Source: SZUA-254 sp964596065 | GTDB lineage: Bacteria; Bacteroidota; Ignavibacteria; UBA10030; SZUA-254 | Direction: 5' to 3' | Assembly: GCA_964596065.1 (NCBI GenBank) | Contig: CAZQSM010000004.1 | Location: forward strand, 16,439-80,438 | Length of the DNA stretch: 64,000 nt | Shown here: piece by piece, positions 16,881-24,893 of the stretch | Numbering within the stretch: position 1 is the stretch's first letter | How the letters are laid out: every line of letters starts with the position of its first letter | The notes under the pieces: model-generated | What the model saw: the letters and a program-made list of their open reading frames with translations, nothing else | What the model was told of the DNA's origin: nothing | The model's database searches: none | Program-made: the position numbers and the translations under genes

Positions 16881-17635
16881 GAGAAGCTCCTCCCCGTGAG
16901 GACCGTGTAATGCTCCACCATCACGTCGCCGGTGCCGTGCGACCTCCCCGGATCGGCGGCGCCGCCGAGCAGCTTCTCCTGCGCGTGGCCGGAAAGCGTC
17001 TCCTTCTGGATGTCGATCAGCTTCTCGAACTTGCCGCTTTGCTCATAGGCGGCCGCCTGCTCCCTCGAATCCCAGATGGTGATGGAGAAGACCTCGTCGT
17101 TCCCCTGATCATTCTCCAGCAGGTAGACGTGCCGGCATCCCGGCTCGGCGCGCAGGACCGGGATCGAATGCCGCACGTAGAGCTGCTTGAACTGTTCCAT
17201 TTTCCCGGGCAGAATTTTAAGCGACACGATCCGCAGCCACACCGCCTGCGAGAGATCGCGCCCTTTCTTCCCGGGACCGCTCTGCGCCGCGACCGGGTAC
17301 GCGCGGGCGACCGGCCCGGTGCTCACCGGGACATATTCCACCTGCAGGTCTTCCGAGAGTTTGATCGTGTATTCCACCGGCTGGGAGAAGAAGATCTTCG
17401 ATTCCTCGAGCAGCCGGCCGTAGAGCCCCGAGCGTTCGTAGGCGAGCGCGTGGCCGGGCGAATCCCAGAGCGTGAGCGAGATGCACCGTTCCGGCTTGGC
17501 GACGCTCTGCATCAGCCCGGCGTACCGGCACCCCTCCACCTGCTGCAGCGCCGTAATCACTTTTTCGTCGTACAGCTTCCGGAGGAGACCCGCGCCGTCG
17601 CGGTCGATCTCCACGTTCAGGAGTCTCATGTACAT
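16877..17635 (-). CDS. Tandem antibiotic-biosynthesis-monooxygenase (ABM) domain protein
   Basis: 252 residues with two dimeric alpha/beta-barrel ABM-like domains, about 1-80 and 130-210. Both show the pattern of an opening beta strand, a central helix and a closing strand containing LWDS or IWDS and AYERSG or AYEQSG, so the protein looks like an internal duplication. ABM proteins include cofactor-independent oxygenases and heme-degrading enzymes, but no catalytic residue can be singled out here. GGAAGG lies 6 bases before the ATG; Met3 is an alternative. It is coupled to the amidohydrolase by a 4-base overlap. Confidence 0.75.
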   Translation of the reverse strand: MYMRLLNVEIDRDGAGLLRKLYDEKVITALQQVEGCRYAGLMQSVAKPERCISLTLWDSPGHALAYERSGLYGRLLEESKIFFSQPVEYTIKLSEDLQVEYVPVSTGPVARAYPVAAQSGPGKKGRDLSQAVWLRIVSLKILPGKMEQFKQLYVRHSIPVLRAEPGCRHVYLLENDQGNDEVFSITIWDSREQAAAYEQSGKFEKLIDIQKETLSGHAQEKLLGGAADPGRSHGTGDVMVEHYTVLTGRSFS

Positions 17636-17660
17636 GGCGGACCTTCCCGTTCTGTCCGGT

Positions 17661-19502
17661 TCATCGCCGCGGTTCGGCGTAAAATTTCCACGCAGGGCGG
17701 TGGCCGGCGGCCGGGCCCTCGCCGGTGAGGACCGCCCTCACCATCTCGATCGGCATGCTGTTGTTCCTGAGGATGGTGTCGTGGAAGTCGCGGTTCGTCA
17801 TTCTCCCCGATTCGACCAACTCCCGGTGGAGCGAACGGATCTGGAGCCCCCCCAGGAGGTAGGCGCACTGGTAGAGCGGGCCGTAGTCTCCGCGGAACGA
17901 CCGCCGCACCTCCGCCGTCGCGTTGTCACGTTCGTGCCCCACCCGGTCGACGAGGAATTCGACGCACTCCGCGGGCGTCATTGTTTCAAGATGGAAGCTG
18001 AGGGAGAAGATGATCCTCGCGCACCGGTGCATCCTCCAGAAGAGCATCCCGACCCTGTCCTCCGGCGACCGGGGGAAGTCGAGGTCCCAGAGGAGCAGTT
18101 CCCAGTAGAGCGCCCACCCCTCGGTCCAGAACGGGGTGCTGAAGACCCAGCGGTACGGCCTGTAGCGCTGGGTCATGAATCCCTGGAGGTGGTGCCCCGG
18201 GATCAGCTCGTGGTGGACGGTGGCGCGGGCGAAGTGGACGTTGTTCCCCCTCATGCTCATCAGCTTCTGCTCGTGGCCCATCCCGCTCGTGGGGAACGAT
18301 ACCTGGATCACCTCGCCGCCGAGGAAGAACGGGGAGACGAGCTGCTGTTCGGGGCTCAGCATCTCCATCCTCCATGTCTCCTTCGCGAGCGGCGGAATGG
18401 TCAGCAGGTCGCGCGCCTCCAGGAACGAGACGGCCTCGGCGGCCAGCGTCCGGATCACCTCCGGCTGCCCCCCCGGCTCCGCGTGGAGCGTCTTGACCTT
18501 TTCGAGCGCCAGTTTCCACTCGTCGCCGTAACCCATCTCGCGGGAGGCCTTCCGCATCTGCTCCTCGCACCACGCCATCTCCTTGCGCGCGACGGCGATC
18601 AGCTCCTCCGGGGTGTACGGGATCATCTCGAACCGTAGCTCCTCCAGGAGGGCCTCGCGGCCGATCGGGTCCCCGATGATCGTGGTCTTGTCGTCCGGCG
18701 CCACGCCGACGAGCTTCTCGCGAAGAAACGCGGCATAATCGCCGAGGAGCGAGTCGAACCGGGCATAGGGGGCCTTCACCCACCATGAGAAGAGCGGGTC
18801 GTAACCGTCGTGGTAGGCGAACCATCCGGAGAGCATCCTCCGGATGTCGCCCACGGCGCGGGCCGCCCGGTTGGCGACGGTGTTCCTGACCGCCGGCGCC
18901 CGGCCCGCGGTCGACGTCCCATACTTCGCCTTCGTCTCCAGGAGCGATTGCGTCAACCGCGCCAGGAGCGCGGCGCTCTCTTCAGGCCTGACCGGCAGAA
19001 GCGCGCGGCGCTCCTCCTCGAGCGACACGAGAGCCGGGGCGAAGGGGATGAGGGGAAGCATCTCGGCGAACCGCTGCCCCGACAGCTCGAGTTCCTTCAC
19101 CTCGTGTCCCAGCGTGTTCCTGAAGAGTGTCGCGTCGACTTGATCCTGGGTGCCGAGCGACGCGAACGGGAGAGCATCGAGAGCGGACTCCCACGAGTGG
19201 AAGAATTCCCTGAAGCGGGCGGCCCGGACGGTGGAAAAGGGGGCGCTATGGAAACGGTCGAGGCTTCCGTAATCCTCCGCGTAACGCCTCACCATCCCGG
19301 CGACGACCCCCTCCGCCCCGCCGGTGTCGACGATTCCCGTCGCCACGACCGTCTTGCCTCCCGGAGAAGTCGCCACGCCGGCCTGGCGCCCCAGCGCGGT
19401 GCCGGCGCCGCCGGCGAGCGGGACGAGGATGATCATCGCCCCGATCAACGGCAGACGCCGGGCCCTGCCCGGGAACGATGGAATGTTCGGATGGTCGCTC
19501 AT
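17661..19502 (-). CDS. DUF885 family protein (probable exported metallopeptidase-like)
   Basis: About 613 residues. A short cytoplasmic leader is followed by a hydrophobic stretch (LPLIGAMIILVPLAGGAG, about residues 17-35), a signal peptide or membrane anchor. The DUF885 core has the motif HHELIPGHHLQ near residue 430 and WTEGWALYWE downstream, an arrangement like zinc peptidases of the M-type HExxH...E group. The function is not established for most of the family. The ATG at 19502 was chosen because the open frame upstream runs into the 115-residue gene in another frame. It heads the run with the ABM and amidohydrolase genes. Confidence 0.8.
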   Translation of the reverse strand: MSDHPNIPSFPGRARRLPLIGAMIILVPLAGGAGTALGRQAGVATSPGGKTVVATGIVDTGGAEGVVAGMVRRYAEDYGSLDRFHSAPFSTVRAARFREFFHSWESALDALPFASLGTQDQVDATLFRNTLGHEVKELELSGQRFAEMLPLIPFAPALVSLEEERRALLPVRPEESAALLARLTQSLLETKAKYGTSTAGRAPAVRNTVANRAARAVGDIRRMLSGWFAYHDGYDPLFSWWVKAPYARFDSLLGDYAAFLREKLVGVAPDDKTTIIGDPIGREALLEELRFEMIPYTPEELIAVARKEMAWCEEQMRKASREMGYGDEWKLALEKVKTLHAEPGGQPEVIRTLAAEAVSFLEARDLLTIPPLAKETWRMEMLSPEQQLVSPFFLGGEVIQVSFPTSGMGHEQKLMSMRGNNVHFARATVHHELIPGHHLQGFMTQRYRPYRWVFSTPFWTEGWALYWELLLWDLDFPRSPEDRVGMLFWRMHRCARIIFSLSFHLETMTPAECVEFLVDRVGHERDNATAEVRRSFRGDYGPLYQCAYLLGGLQIRSLHRELVESGRMTNRDFHDTILRNNSMPIEMVRAVLTGEGPAAGHRPAWKFYAEPRR

Positions 19503-19561
19503 GTCCTGGTGTCCGGTGCGGCCTGGTTCAAAGGGTGGGACGGGCGGGGAGACGGCTGGGG

Positions 19562-19909
19562 TCAGTTCAGCGCTTCCCTGCGGAACAGCGTGATCCGGAC
19601 GGCTTCCGTCGTGATCAACCTGTTGCCGAATTCGATGCGGAGACCGATGGCCGCGAGCAGGTCCACCTTGATGACGCTTCCGCCCCAGGTACACCCGGCC
19701 ACGGTGGTTTCCATCGGTGACTTTCCCCTGCGATCAAACCAGCCGCCCCAAACCCTGCACCCGCCTCCGTTCCCGAGGTGGATCGTGTAGAGGGAGTTCC
19801 TTGTCTTGACCAGCAGCCAGTCCCCTTCGCGGGCATCGTCCCGCCTGACCCGGGGGACGCGGTCCGAACTCCGGAGAATGGCATCGAGTGAAATCCCCGG
19901 TCGATTCAT
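19562..19909 (-). CDS. Small conserved-looking protein of unknown function
   Basis: 115 residues from the ATG at 19909. It has a compact sequence with an alternation of strands: DWLLVKTRNSLYTIHLG, then a Gly-Gly-Trp-Phe-Asp turn, SPMETTVAGCTWGGSVIK, and a closing LEFGNRLITTEAV strand. This resembles a small all-beta domain. The Cys-Thr-Trp-Gly-Gly-Ser segment looks like a conserved core. The family is not named here with confidence. Nearby upstream DNA is AT-richer and divides it from the divergent tRNA-Met. An upstream start (20065) would run into low-quality coding sequence and was rejected. Confidence 0.65.
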   Translation of the reverse strand: MNRPGISLDAILRSSDRVPRVRRDDAREGDWLLVKTRNSLYTIHLGNGGGCRVWGGWFDRRGKSPMETTVAGCTWGGSVIKVDLLAAIGLRIEFGNRLITTEAVRITLFRREALN

Positions 19910-20054
19910 GGCGCGCGGTTCGCGGTTACCGTAAGAGCGTCTTTCACACCGATCATGATCCTGATCCCCGATACTGTGTGGAGCCGATGTTCGAATCAAC
20001 AACCGCAAGGTATTAAGAATATCGAGCAGAATCAAATGAAAATCATTGAAAATC

Positions 20055-20083
20055 TTGCATATCATGGGTTTTTCCCGTATCTT
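20055..20083 (+). promoter_or_regulatory. Putative promoter of tRNA-Met
   Basis: TTGCAT, 17 bases, TATCTT, ending 14 bases before the first base of the tRNA. The region is notably AT-richer than its surroundings. Confidence 0.55.
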
Positions 20084-20097
20084 TTCAGGCGGTTTTC

Positions 20098-20171
20098 GGC
20101 GGAGTAGCTCAGTTGGTTAGAGCAACGGAATCATAATCCGTGTGTCGGGGGTTCGACTCCCTCCTCCGCTA
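20098..20171 (+). tRNA. tRNA-Met (CAT), elongator
   Basis: 74 bases with a full cloverleaf: acceptor GGCGGAG/CTCCGCT, D arm GCTC/GAGC, anticodon stem ACGGA/TCCGT with loop ATCATAA, and T stem GGGGG/CCCTC with loop TTCGACT. The G1-T72 wobble pair and A73 are as in the elongator tRNA-Met of Bacillus. The C1-A72 mismatch of initiators is absent, and the 4-69 and 5-68 pairs are G-C, unlike tRNA-Ile2. The 3' CCA is not encoded. Confidence 0.93.
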
Positions 20172-20181
20172 CAGAAGCACC

Positions 20182-20215
20182 ACCTCCTTCAGACATCTGT
20201 TCTGGGGGTTTTTTT
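20182..20215 (+). terminator. Possible terminator after tRNA-Met
   Basis: ACCTCC pairs with GGGGGT (one T-G pair), with an internal CAGA/TCTG option, directly followed by a run of seven T. It lies between the tRNA and the tilS start. Confidence 0.5.
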
Positions 20216-20232
20216 CACGCGGGCAGGCAGCC

Positions 20233-21615
20233 GTGAAACCATCCGGACTGGAACACTCCTTCGTTGAATTCGTCCGCCGCCACGGCCTCATCCTCCCGGC
20301 CGACCGGGTGATCGCCGCGGTGAGCGGCGGGATCGATTCGGTGGTCCTGCTCCGGCTCCTGACAGCGCTCCGCTCGACCCTCCCGTTCGATCTCTCCATC
20401 GCCCACGTCAACCACCGCCTGCGGGGCTCCGAATCGGACGACGACGAGCTGTTCGTCCGCACGATGGCCCGGGAATCGGGGCTGGAATTCCATCTGCGCC
20501 GGAGCGGGGAAGGCGCCGGTCCGGCGGGCGCGGGCGGCGTCCAGGAACGGGCGCGCGAAGAACGGTACGCGTTTTTCGAGACCCTGCGCGCGGGCCCCGG
20601 GCGCGCGCGGGTCGCGACGGCCCACCATCGCGACGACAACGCCGAAACGGTGCTCTTCAATTTTTTACGGGGCAGCGGGATCGCCGGCCTCGCGGGCATC
20701 CCTCCCGGGCGTGCCGACGGCCTGGTGATCCGGCCGTTGCTCTTCGCCGCGAGGAGGGAGATCGAACGATACGCCCGCGAACGGGGGCTGCGTCACCGTG
20801 AAGACGCGAGCAACGCGGGGACCCGCTACACCAGGAACGCGTTGAGGCACGACCTGATCCCGCTCATCGAATCGAGGATCAATCCGGGGATCCGGCAGAC
20901 CCTCGCGCGCACGGCCCGCCTCTTCGCGGGGGTGGACGCGTACGTCGACCTGGAGGTCGACAAGGTCCTGCCGGGGCTACTGGCGCGATCGGCCGGCGAC
21001 GATGTGAGGCTTCACGCGGAACGACTCGCCTCCCTTCCCCCATTCCTGAAGGAGTCGGTCCTCGTCCGGACGGCCAAAACGTTCTCGCCCGCCGGGATTG
21101 CCTCCTCCCACGTGCTGGCCCTCGTCGCGCTGCTCGACGCCGCCCCCGGTGCGGCCTGCCGGCTGTCGAAACAACTCCACGCCCGGAGGGAAGGCGGATT
21201 CCTCGTGCTGAGCGGAGGGGCGCCCCCCGGGGAACCGTTCGATTTTCCGGTGACGGTCGGCGAATCGTACGACTTCGAGGCGTTCGCCTTCTCTTCCGAG
21301 TCGGACGTCGACATGCGCCCGGACGCCGCGCCATTCGAGGAATACGTCGACGGCGACCGGCTCGGCCCCGGCCTCCGGCTCCGGAGCTGGTCGGACGGCG
21401 ACTGGTTCATCCCCCTCGGGATGTCGGAGAGAAAAAAGCTGAGCGACTACTTCATCGACCGGAAGATCCCCGTCGCCGAGAAGCGTCGCATCCCGCTGCT
21501 GGTTTCCGGCGACGCCGTCGTCTGGATCTGCGGCGAGCGTCTCGACGATCGGTTCCGGATCGCCCCCGGAACCCGCCGGATCGTCCGACTGCGATACGAG
21601 CCGGCGAGTGGATAG
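20233..21615 (+). CDS. tilS: tRNA(Ile)-lysidine synthetase TilS
   Basis: About 460 residues from a GTG at 20233. TilS modifies C34 of tRNA-Ile2 (CAT) to lysidine so that it reads AUA. The PP-loop SGGIDS is at residues 31-36; IAHVNHRLRG, TAHHRDDNAETVLFNFLRGSG and TRYTRNALRHDLIPL are family signatures. The C-terminal domain carries FIPLGMSERKKLSDYFID. The open frame extends into the tRNA at 20140, but nothing supports starts before the GTG. Its neighbour is tRNA-Met(CAT), the tRNA that TilS must avoid. Confidence 0.9.
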   Translation: MKPSGLEHSFVEFVRRHGLILPADRVIAAVSGGIDSVVLLRLLTALRSTLPFDLSIAHVNHRLRGSESDDDELFVRTMARESGLEFHLRRSGEGAGPAGAGGVQERAREERYAFFETLRAGPGRARVATAHHRDDNAETVLFNFLRGSGIAGLAGIPPGRADGLVIRPLLFAARREIERYARERGLRHREDASNAGTRYTRNALRHDLIPLIESRINPGIRQTLARTARLFAGVDAYVDLEVDKVLPGLLARSAGDDVRLHAERLASLPPFLKESVLVRTAKTFSPAGIASSHVLALVALLDAAPGAACRLSKQLHARREGGFLVLSGGAPPGEPFDFPVTVGESYDFEAFAFSSESDVDMRPDAAPFEEYVDGDRLGPGLRLRSWSDGDWFIPLGMSERKKLSDYFIDRKIPVAEKRRIPLLVSGDAVVWICGERLDDRFRIAPGTRRIVRLRYEPASG

Positions 21616-21651
21616 GCCGGACCCGGCGGATCCCGCCCGGCGCAGCCATTC

Positions 21652-21680
21652 TCGCATTTTTTCCCAAATTTCGTTATAAT
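21652..21680 (+). promoter_or_regulatory. Putative promoter of ftsH
   Basis: A perfect TATAAT at 21675-21680, with a weak -35 (TCGCAT) 17 bases upstream, in an AT-rich stretch 78 bases before the ftsH ATG. Confidence 0.5.
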
Positions 21681-21758
21681 ATCATTGATCCTGCCGATCG
21701 GCCGGAAGCGTCCAATCCCGCAGGGAACATCAGGAATCGCATACCATCAGGAAACGGA

Positions 21759-23777
21759 ATGAGCGAAGAGAAGCAGGGGTCGAGGAACAGGAAGAACACA
21801 CGGCCGAGGAAACCGCGGATGCCCAGGAACCAGTTCCGGAACGACGATGACTTCAACTGGGGAAAGGTCCTCAAGGTCGTCCTCAGCTGGTCGGCGATCA
21901 TCTTCGGCGTGTTCGTCCTCGTCACCCTCTTCCGGACGCCGGAAGTCAACCAGGTGGAGATCGAGTATACCCGCTACCAGGAATTCCTCAAGGCCGATAA
22001 AATCACCGCGGCGACGATCAAAAAATCGGAACTGAACAACTACGAGTTTCATGGCACGCTCCGCGGGGCGGAATCGATCGAGGTCCCCGGCGGCAAGCGC
22101 GTGAACGTCGAACGGTTCTTCGTGCTGCTCCCCTTCATCGACAACTCCGTCGTCCAGGAATGGACCGACCGGGGAATCCGGTTCACCATCACCAGGGAGG
22201 ACAACACCTGGATGAACGCGCTCCTCGGCGCGCTCCCCTGGGTCCTGCTCCTGGTCATCTGGCTGATCGTGATGCGGCGCATGCAGGGCGTCGGCACCAA
22301 GGGCATTTTCTCCTTCGGGAAGAGCCGCGCGAAAATGATGGCCGAGGGGACGACCAAGGTCACCTTCCAGGATGTCGCGGGAGCGGACGAGGCAAAATAT
22401 GAGCTGCAGGAGATCATCGAATTCCTGAAGGAACCGTCGAAGTTCCAGCGGCTCGGCGGCAAGATCCCCCGCGGGGTCCTCCTCCTGGGCCCTCCCGGCA
22501 CCGGGAAGACCCTCCTGGCGAGGGCCGTCGCCGGCGAGGCGGGCGTACCGTTTTTCTCCATCTCGGGCGCGGAATTCGTGGAGATGTTCGTCGGCGTCGG
22601 CGCGAGCCGGGTCCGCGACCTCTTCGAGACGGGAAAGAAAAGCGCGCCGGCCATCATCTTCATCGATGAAATCGACGCGGTCGGACGGCATCGCGGGGCC
22701 GGGCTCGGCGGGGGCCACGACGAACGCGAACAGACGCTCAACCAGCTCCTCGTCGAGATGGACGGGTTCGAACAGAACAGCGGCGTGATCATCATCGCGG
22801 CGACCAACCGCCCCGACGTCCTCGACCCGGCGCTGCTGCGCCCCGGCCGCTTCGACCGCCAGGTCGTCGTCGACCGCCCCGACGTGCGGGGCAGGGAGGG
22901 AATCCTCAAGGTGCACACGAAGAACATCCCCCTCGAGGAGAGCGTCAAGCTCGACATCCTCGCGAAGGGGACCCCGGGTCTGGCCGGAGCGGACCTCGCG
23001 AACCTGGTGAACGAGGCGGCCCTCCTCGCCGCGCGGCAGAACTGCCGCGAAGTCGGGATGCGGCACTTCGAGGAGGCCAAGGACAAGGTGATGATGGGGA
23101 TGGAACGAAAGAGCCTTATCATTTCCGACAAGGAAAAGAAGGTGACCGCCTACCACGAATCGGGGCACGTGCTGGTCGCGAAAATGATCCCGGAAGCCGA
23201 CCCGGTCCACAAGGTCACGATCATTCCCCGCGGGCGCGCCCTCGGCGTGACGACGTACCTCCCGATCGACGAGAAACACACCTACTCCAAGGAGTACCTC
23301 GAGGCGATGATCGCGTACGCCCTCGGCGGCCGCGCGGCGGAAAAGCTGATCTACAACCAGTTCACCACCGGCGCGGGGAACGACATCGAACGCGCCACGA
23401 AGCTGGCGCGGAAAATGGTCTGCGAGTGGGGCATGAGCGAGAGGATCGGTCCGATGGCGTACGGCGCGAAGGAGGAGGAACTCTTCCTCGGCCGTGAAAT
23501 CACGAAGACGACGAATTATTCCGAAAACACCGCGATCCTCATCGACGAGGAGGTCAAGAAAATCATGACCGATGGCATGGCCAGGGCGGAATCGCTCCTG
23601 CAGACCAACATCGACGCCCTCCACAACCTCGCGGCCGCCCTCCTCGAACGGGAAATCCTCGACGGCGAGGAGATCGACGCGATCCTTCGCGGAGAGTCAC
23701 TGCCGCCCGTCGTGGAACGGGGCAACGGCAGCAGCAAGGCCGCCGGGGGAGCGGCAAGGCCGGCCCCAGGTGCCTGA
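21759..23777 (+). CDS. ftsH: ATP-dependent zinc metalloprotease FtsH
   Basis: 672 residues. A membrane-bound AAA+ protease for quality control of membrane and soluble proteins. A basic cytoplasmic N terminus (about 1-33) precedes a first transmembrane helix near 36-58, a periplasmic domain, and a second helix near 158-172. The Walker A motif GPPGTGKT is at 244-251, Walker B reads IIFIDEIDA, the second region of homology RPDVLDPALLRPGRFDRQ follows, and the zinc site HESGH is at 466-470. AGGA lies 6 bases before the ATG. It ends within the start of the next gene (8-base overlap). Confidence 0.97.
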   Translation: MSEEKQGSRNRKNTRPRKPRMPRNQFRNDDDFNWGKVLKVVLSWSAIIFGVFVLVTLFRTPEVNQVEIEYTRYQEFLKADKITAATIKKSELNNYEFHGTLRGAESIEVPGGKRVNVERFFVLLPFIDNSVVQEWTDRGIRFTITREDNTWMNALLGALPWVLLLVIWLIVMRRMQGVGTKGIFSFGKSRAKMMAEGTTKVTFQDVAGADEAKYELQEIIEFLKEPSKFQRLGGKIPRGVLLLGPPGTGKTLLARAVAGEAGVPFFSISGAEFVEMFVGVGASRVRDLFETGKKSAPAIIFIDEIDAVGRHRGAGLGGGHDEREQTLNQLLVEMDGFEQNSGVIIIAATNRPDVLDPALLRPGRFDRQVVVDRPDVRGREGILKVHTKNIPLEESVKLDILAKGTPGLAGADLANLVNEAALLAARQNCREVGMRHFEEAKDKVMMGMERKSLIISDKEKKVTAYHESGHVLVAKMIPEADPVHKVTIIPRGRALGVTTYLPIDEKHTYSKEYLEAMIAYALGGRAAEKLIYNQFTTGAGNDIERATKLARKMVCEWGMSERIGPMAYGAKEEELFLGREITKTTNYSENTAILIDEEVKKIMTDGMARAESLLQTNIDALHNLAAALLEREILDGEEIDAILRGESLPPVVERGNGSSKAAGGAARPAPGA

Positions 23778-24459
23778 CGCCTCACGGGGCGCGGCGCCCC
23801 GGCACGAGCCTCCCCCCCCCGCTGCCGTCGATTTCCGGAGCGAACTGCTCCGGAAGGGGATCCACCTCTCCTCGATCGTGATCCCCATTTTTTATTTTTA
23901 TACGCCGCGGCACACCGCCCTCGTGGTCGCCGCGGCGCTCACTGCCGTCGCGCTGGCCCTCGACGTCGGCCGCCACTATTACCCGCCACTCTTCCGCTTC
24001 TACGACCTCAAGTTCGGCGCGATGCTGAGGAGCCACGAGAGCGACAGCAGCGTCAAGAGGCTCAACGGCGGCACCTACGTGCTCATCGCCGCCACGCTTT
24101 CGATTTTCCTCTTTCCGAAGCTGATCGCGATCTCCGCGTTCCTGGTCCTGATCGTGTCCGACCTCTGCGCCGCGCTGGTGGGGCGGAAATTCGGCAGGCG
24201 GCGGTTCCTCGGCAAATCGGTGGAAGGGAGCCTCGCCTTCCTCGTCACGGCCCTCCTGATCGTCGCCGCGACCCCGAAGATCGCCTACCTCCCGGCCGAA
24301 TACGCGGTGGGGGCCGCCGCGGCGCTCGCGGCCACCATCGTGGAAGCGTCTCCGACCGGGATTGACGACAACCTCTCGATCCCCCTCACGTTCGGGGGCG
24401 CGCTCTGGGCCGGCTACGCGTTGGCGCTCCCCCACCTCGATCTGTATAAATTCGGCTGA
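23770..24459 (+). CDS. Diacylglycerol/polyprenol kinase family membrane protein
   Basis: About 229 residues with six to seven hydrophobic segments. It resembles the SEC59/DGK1/VTE5 group of CTP-dependent dolichol, diacylglycerol or phytol kinases. ELLRKGIHLSS opens the first helix, and the RKFGRRRFLGKSVEGSLAFL segment matches the group's GK(S/T)xEGS nucleotide-site region. The start used is a GTG at 23770 overlapping the ftsH stop. No ATG is available near the first helix, and the longer open frame lies inside ftsH. A role in lipid-carrier recycling is inference. Confidence 0.75.
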   Translation: MPDASRGAAPRHEPPPPAAVDFRSELLRKGIHLSSIVIPIFYFYTPRHTALVVAAALTAVALALDVGRHYYPPLFRFYDLKFGAMLRSHESDSSVKRLNGGTYVLIAATLSIFLFPKLIAISAFLVLIVSDLCAALVGRKFGRRRFLGKSVEGSLAFLVTALLIVAATPKIAYLPAEYAVGAAAALAATIVEASPTGIDDNLSIPLTFGGALWAGYALALPHLDLYKFG

Positions 24460-24464
24460 GCGGA

Positions 24465-24893
24465 ATGACGGAAGAGACGGGCATGGGACGACAACCGGGG
24501 TCGCGAAACCGCCAGATGCTGGTGGTGGGAGACCGCGTCCTGATCATTCCAGACACCGACCGGGACAGGTCCGAGCACGGGCTCTACCTCCCGCCCGGCG
24601 TGAAGGAGAAGGAAAAGGTTCAGAGCGGCTATATCGTCAAGGTCGGCCCGGGGTACCCGGTCCCGAACCCGAACTACCTCGACCAGGAATCGTGGTCCGC
24701 GGCGCCCCGCGAACCGGTGAAGTACCTTCCGCTGCAGGCCGAGGAGGGCGATTACGCCATTTTCCTCAGAGACCAGGCGATCGAGATCGAATACGACGGG
24801 ACAAAATACCTGATCGTGTCGCAGGCGGGGGTGTTGATGCTGATCAGGGCGAGGCCGATGGCGGACCTCGGCGGGGAAGAGCGGGAAGGCTAA
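24465..24893 (+). CDS. Stand-alone GroES-like (Cpn10) protein
   Basis: 142 residues, longer than the usual 95. The Cpn10 fold is recognisable from MLVVGDRVLIIPD, a mobile-loop-like segment (DRSEHGLYLPPGV in place of the usual GGIVLP), VQSGYIVKVGPG and, near the end, VSQAGVLMLIRA. About 25 extra residues (YPVPNPNYLDQESW onward) are inserted between the mobile loop and the roof strands. No groEL is adjacent. It could be a specialised co-chaperonin or a Cpn10-fold protein with another partner. It starts 5 bases after the kinase gene; its stop overlaps the opposite rhomboid stop. Confidence 0.75.
   Translation: MTEETGMGRQPGSRNRQMLVVGDRVLIIPDTDRDRSEHGLYLPPGVKEKEKVQSGYIVKVGPGYPVPNPNYLDQESWSAAPREPVKYLPLQAEEGDYAIFLRDQAIEIEYDGTKYLIVSQAGVLMLIRARPMADLGGEEREG

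Noticed and set aside
20098..20171. tRNA-Ile2 (CAT), the substrate of the neighbouring tilS
   Set aside because: The G1-T72 wobble, A73 and G-C at 4-69 and 5-68 match elongator tRNA-Met and lack the C4-G69/C5-G68 pairs preferred by TilS.
21747..23624. 625-residue minus-strand open frame opposite ftsH
   Set aside because: Antisense shadow of ftsH; composition dominated by Asp, Arg, His and Glu with no motif.
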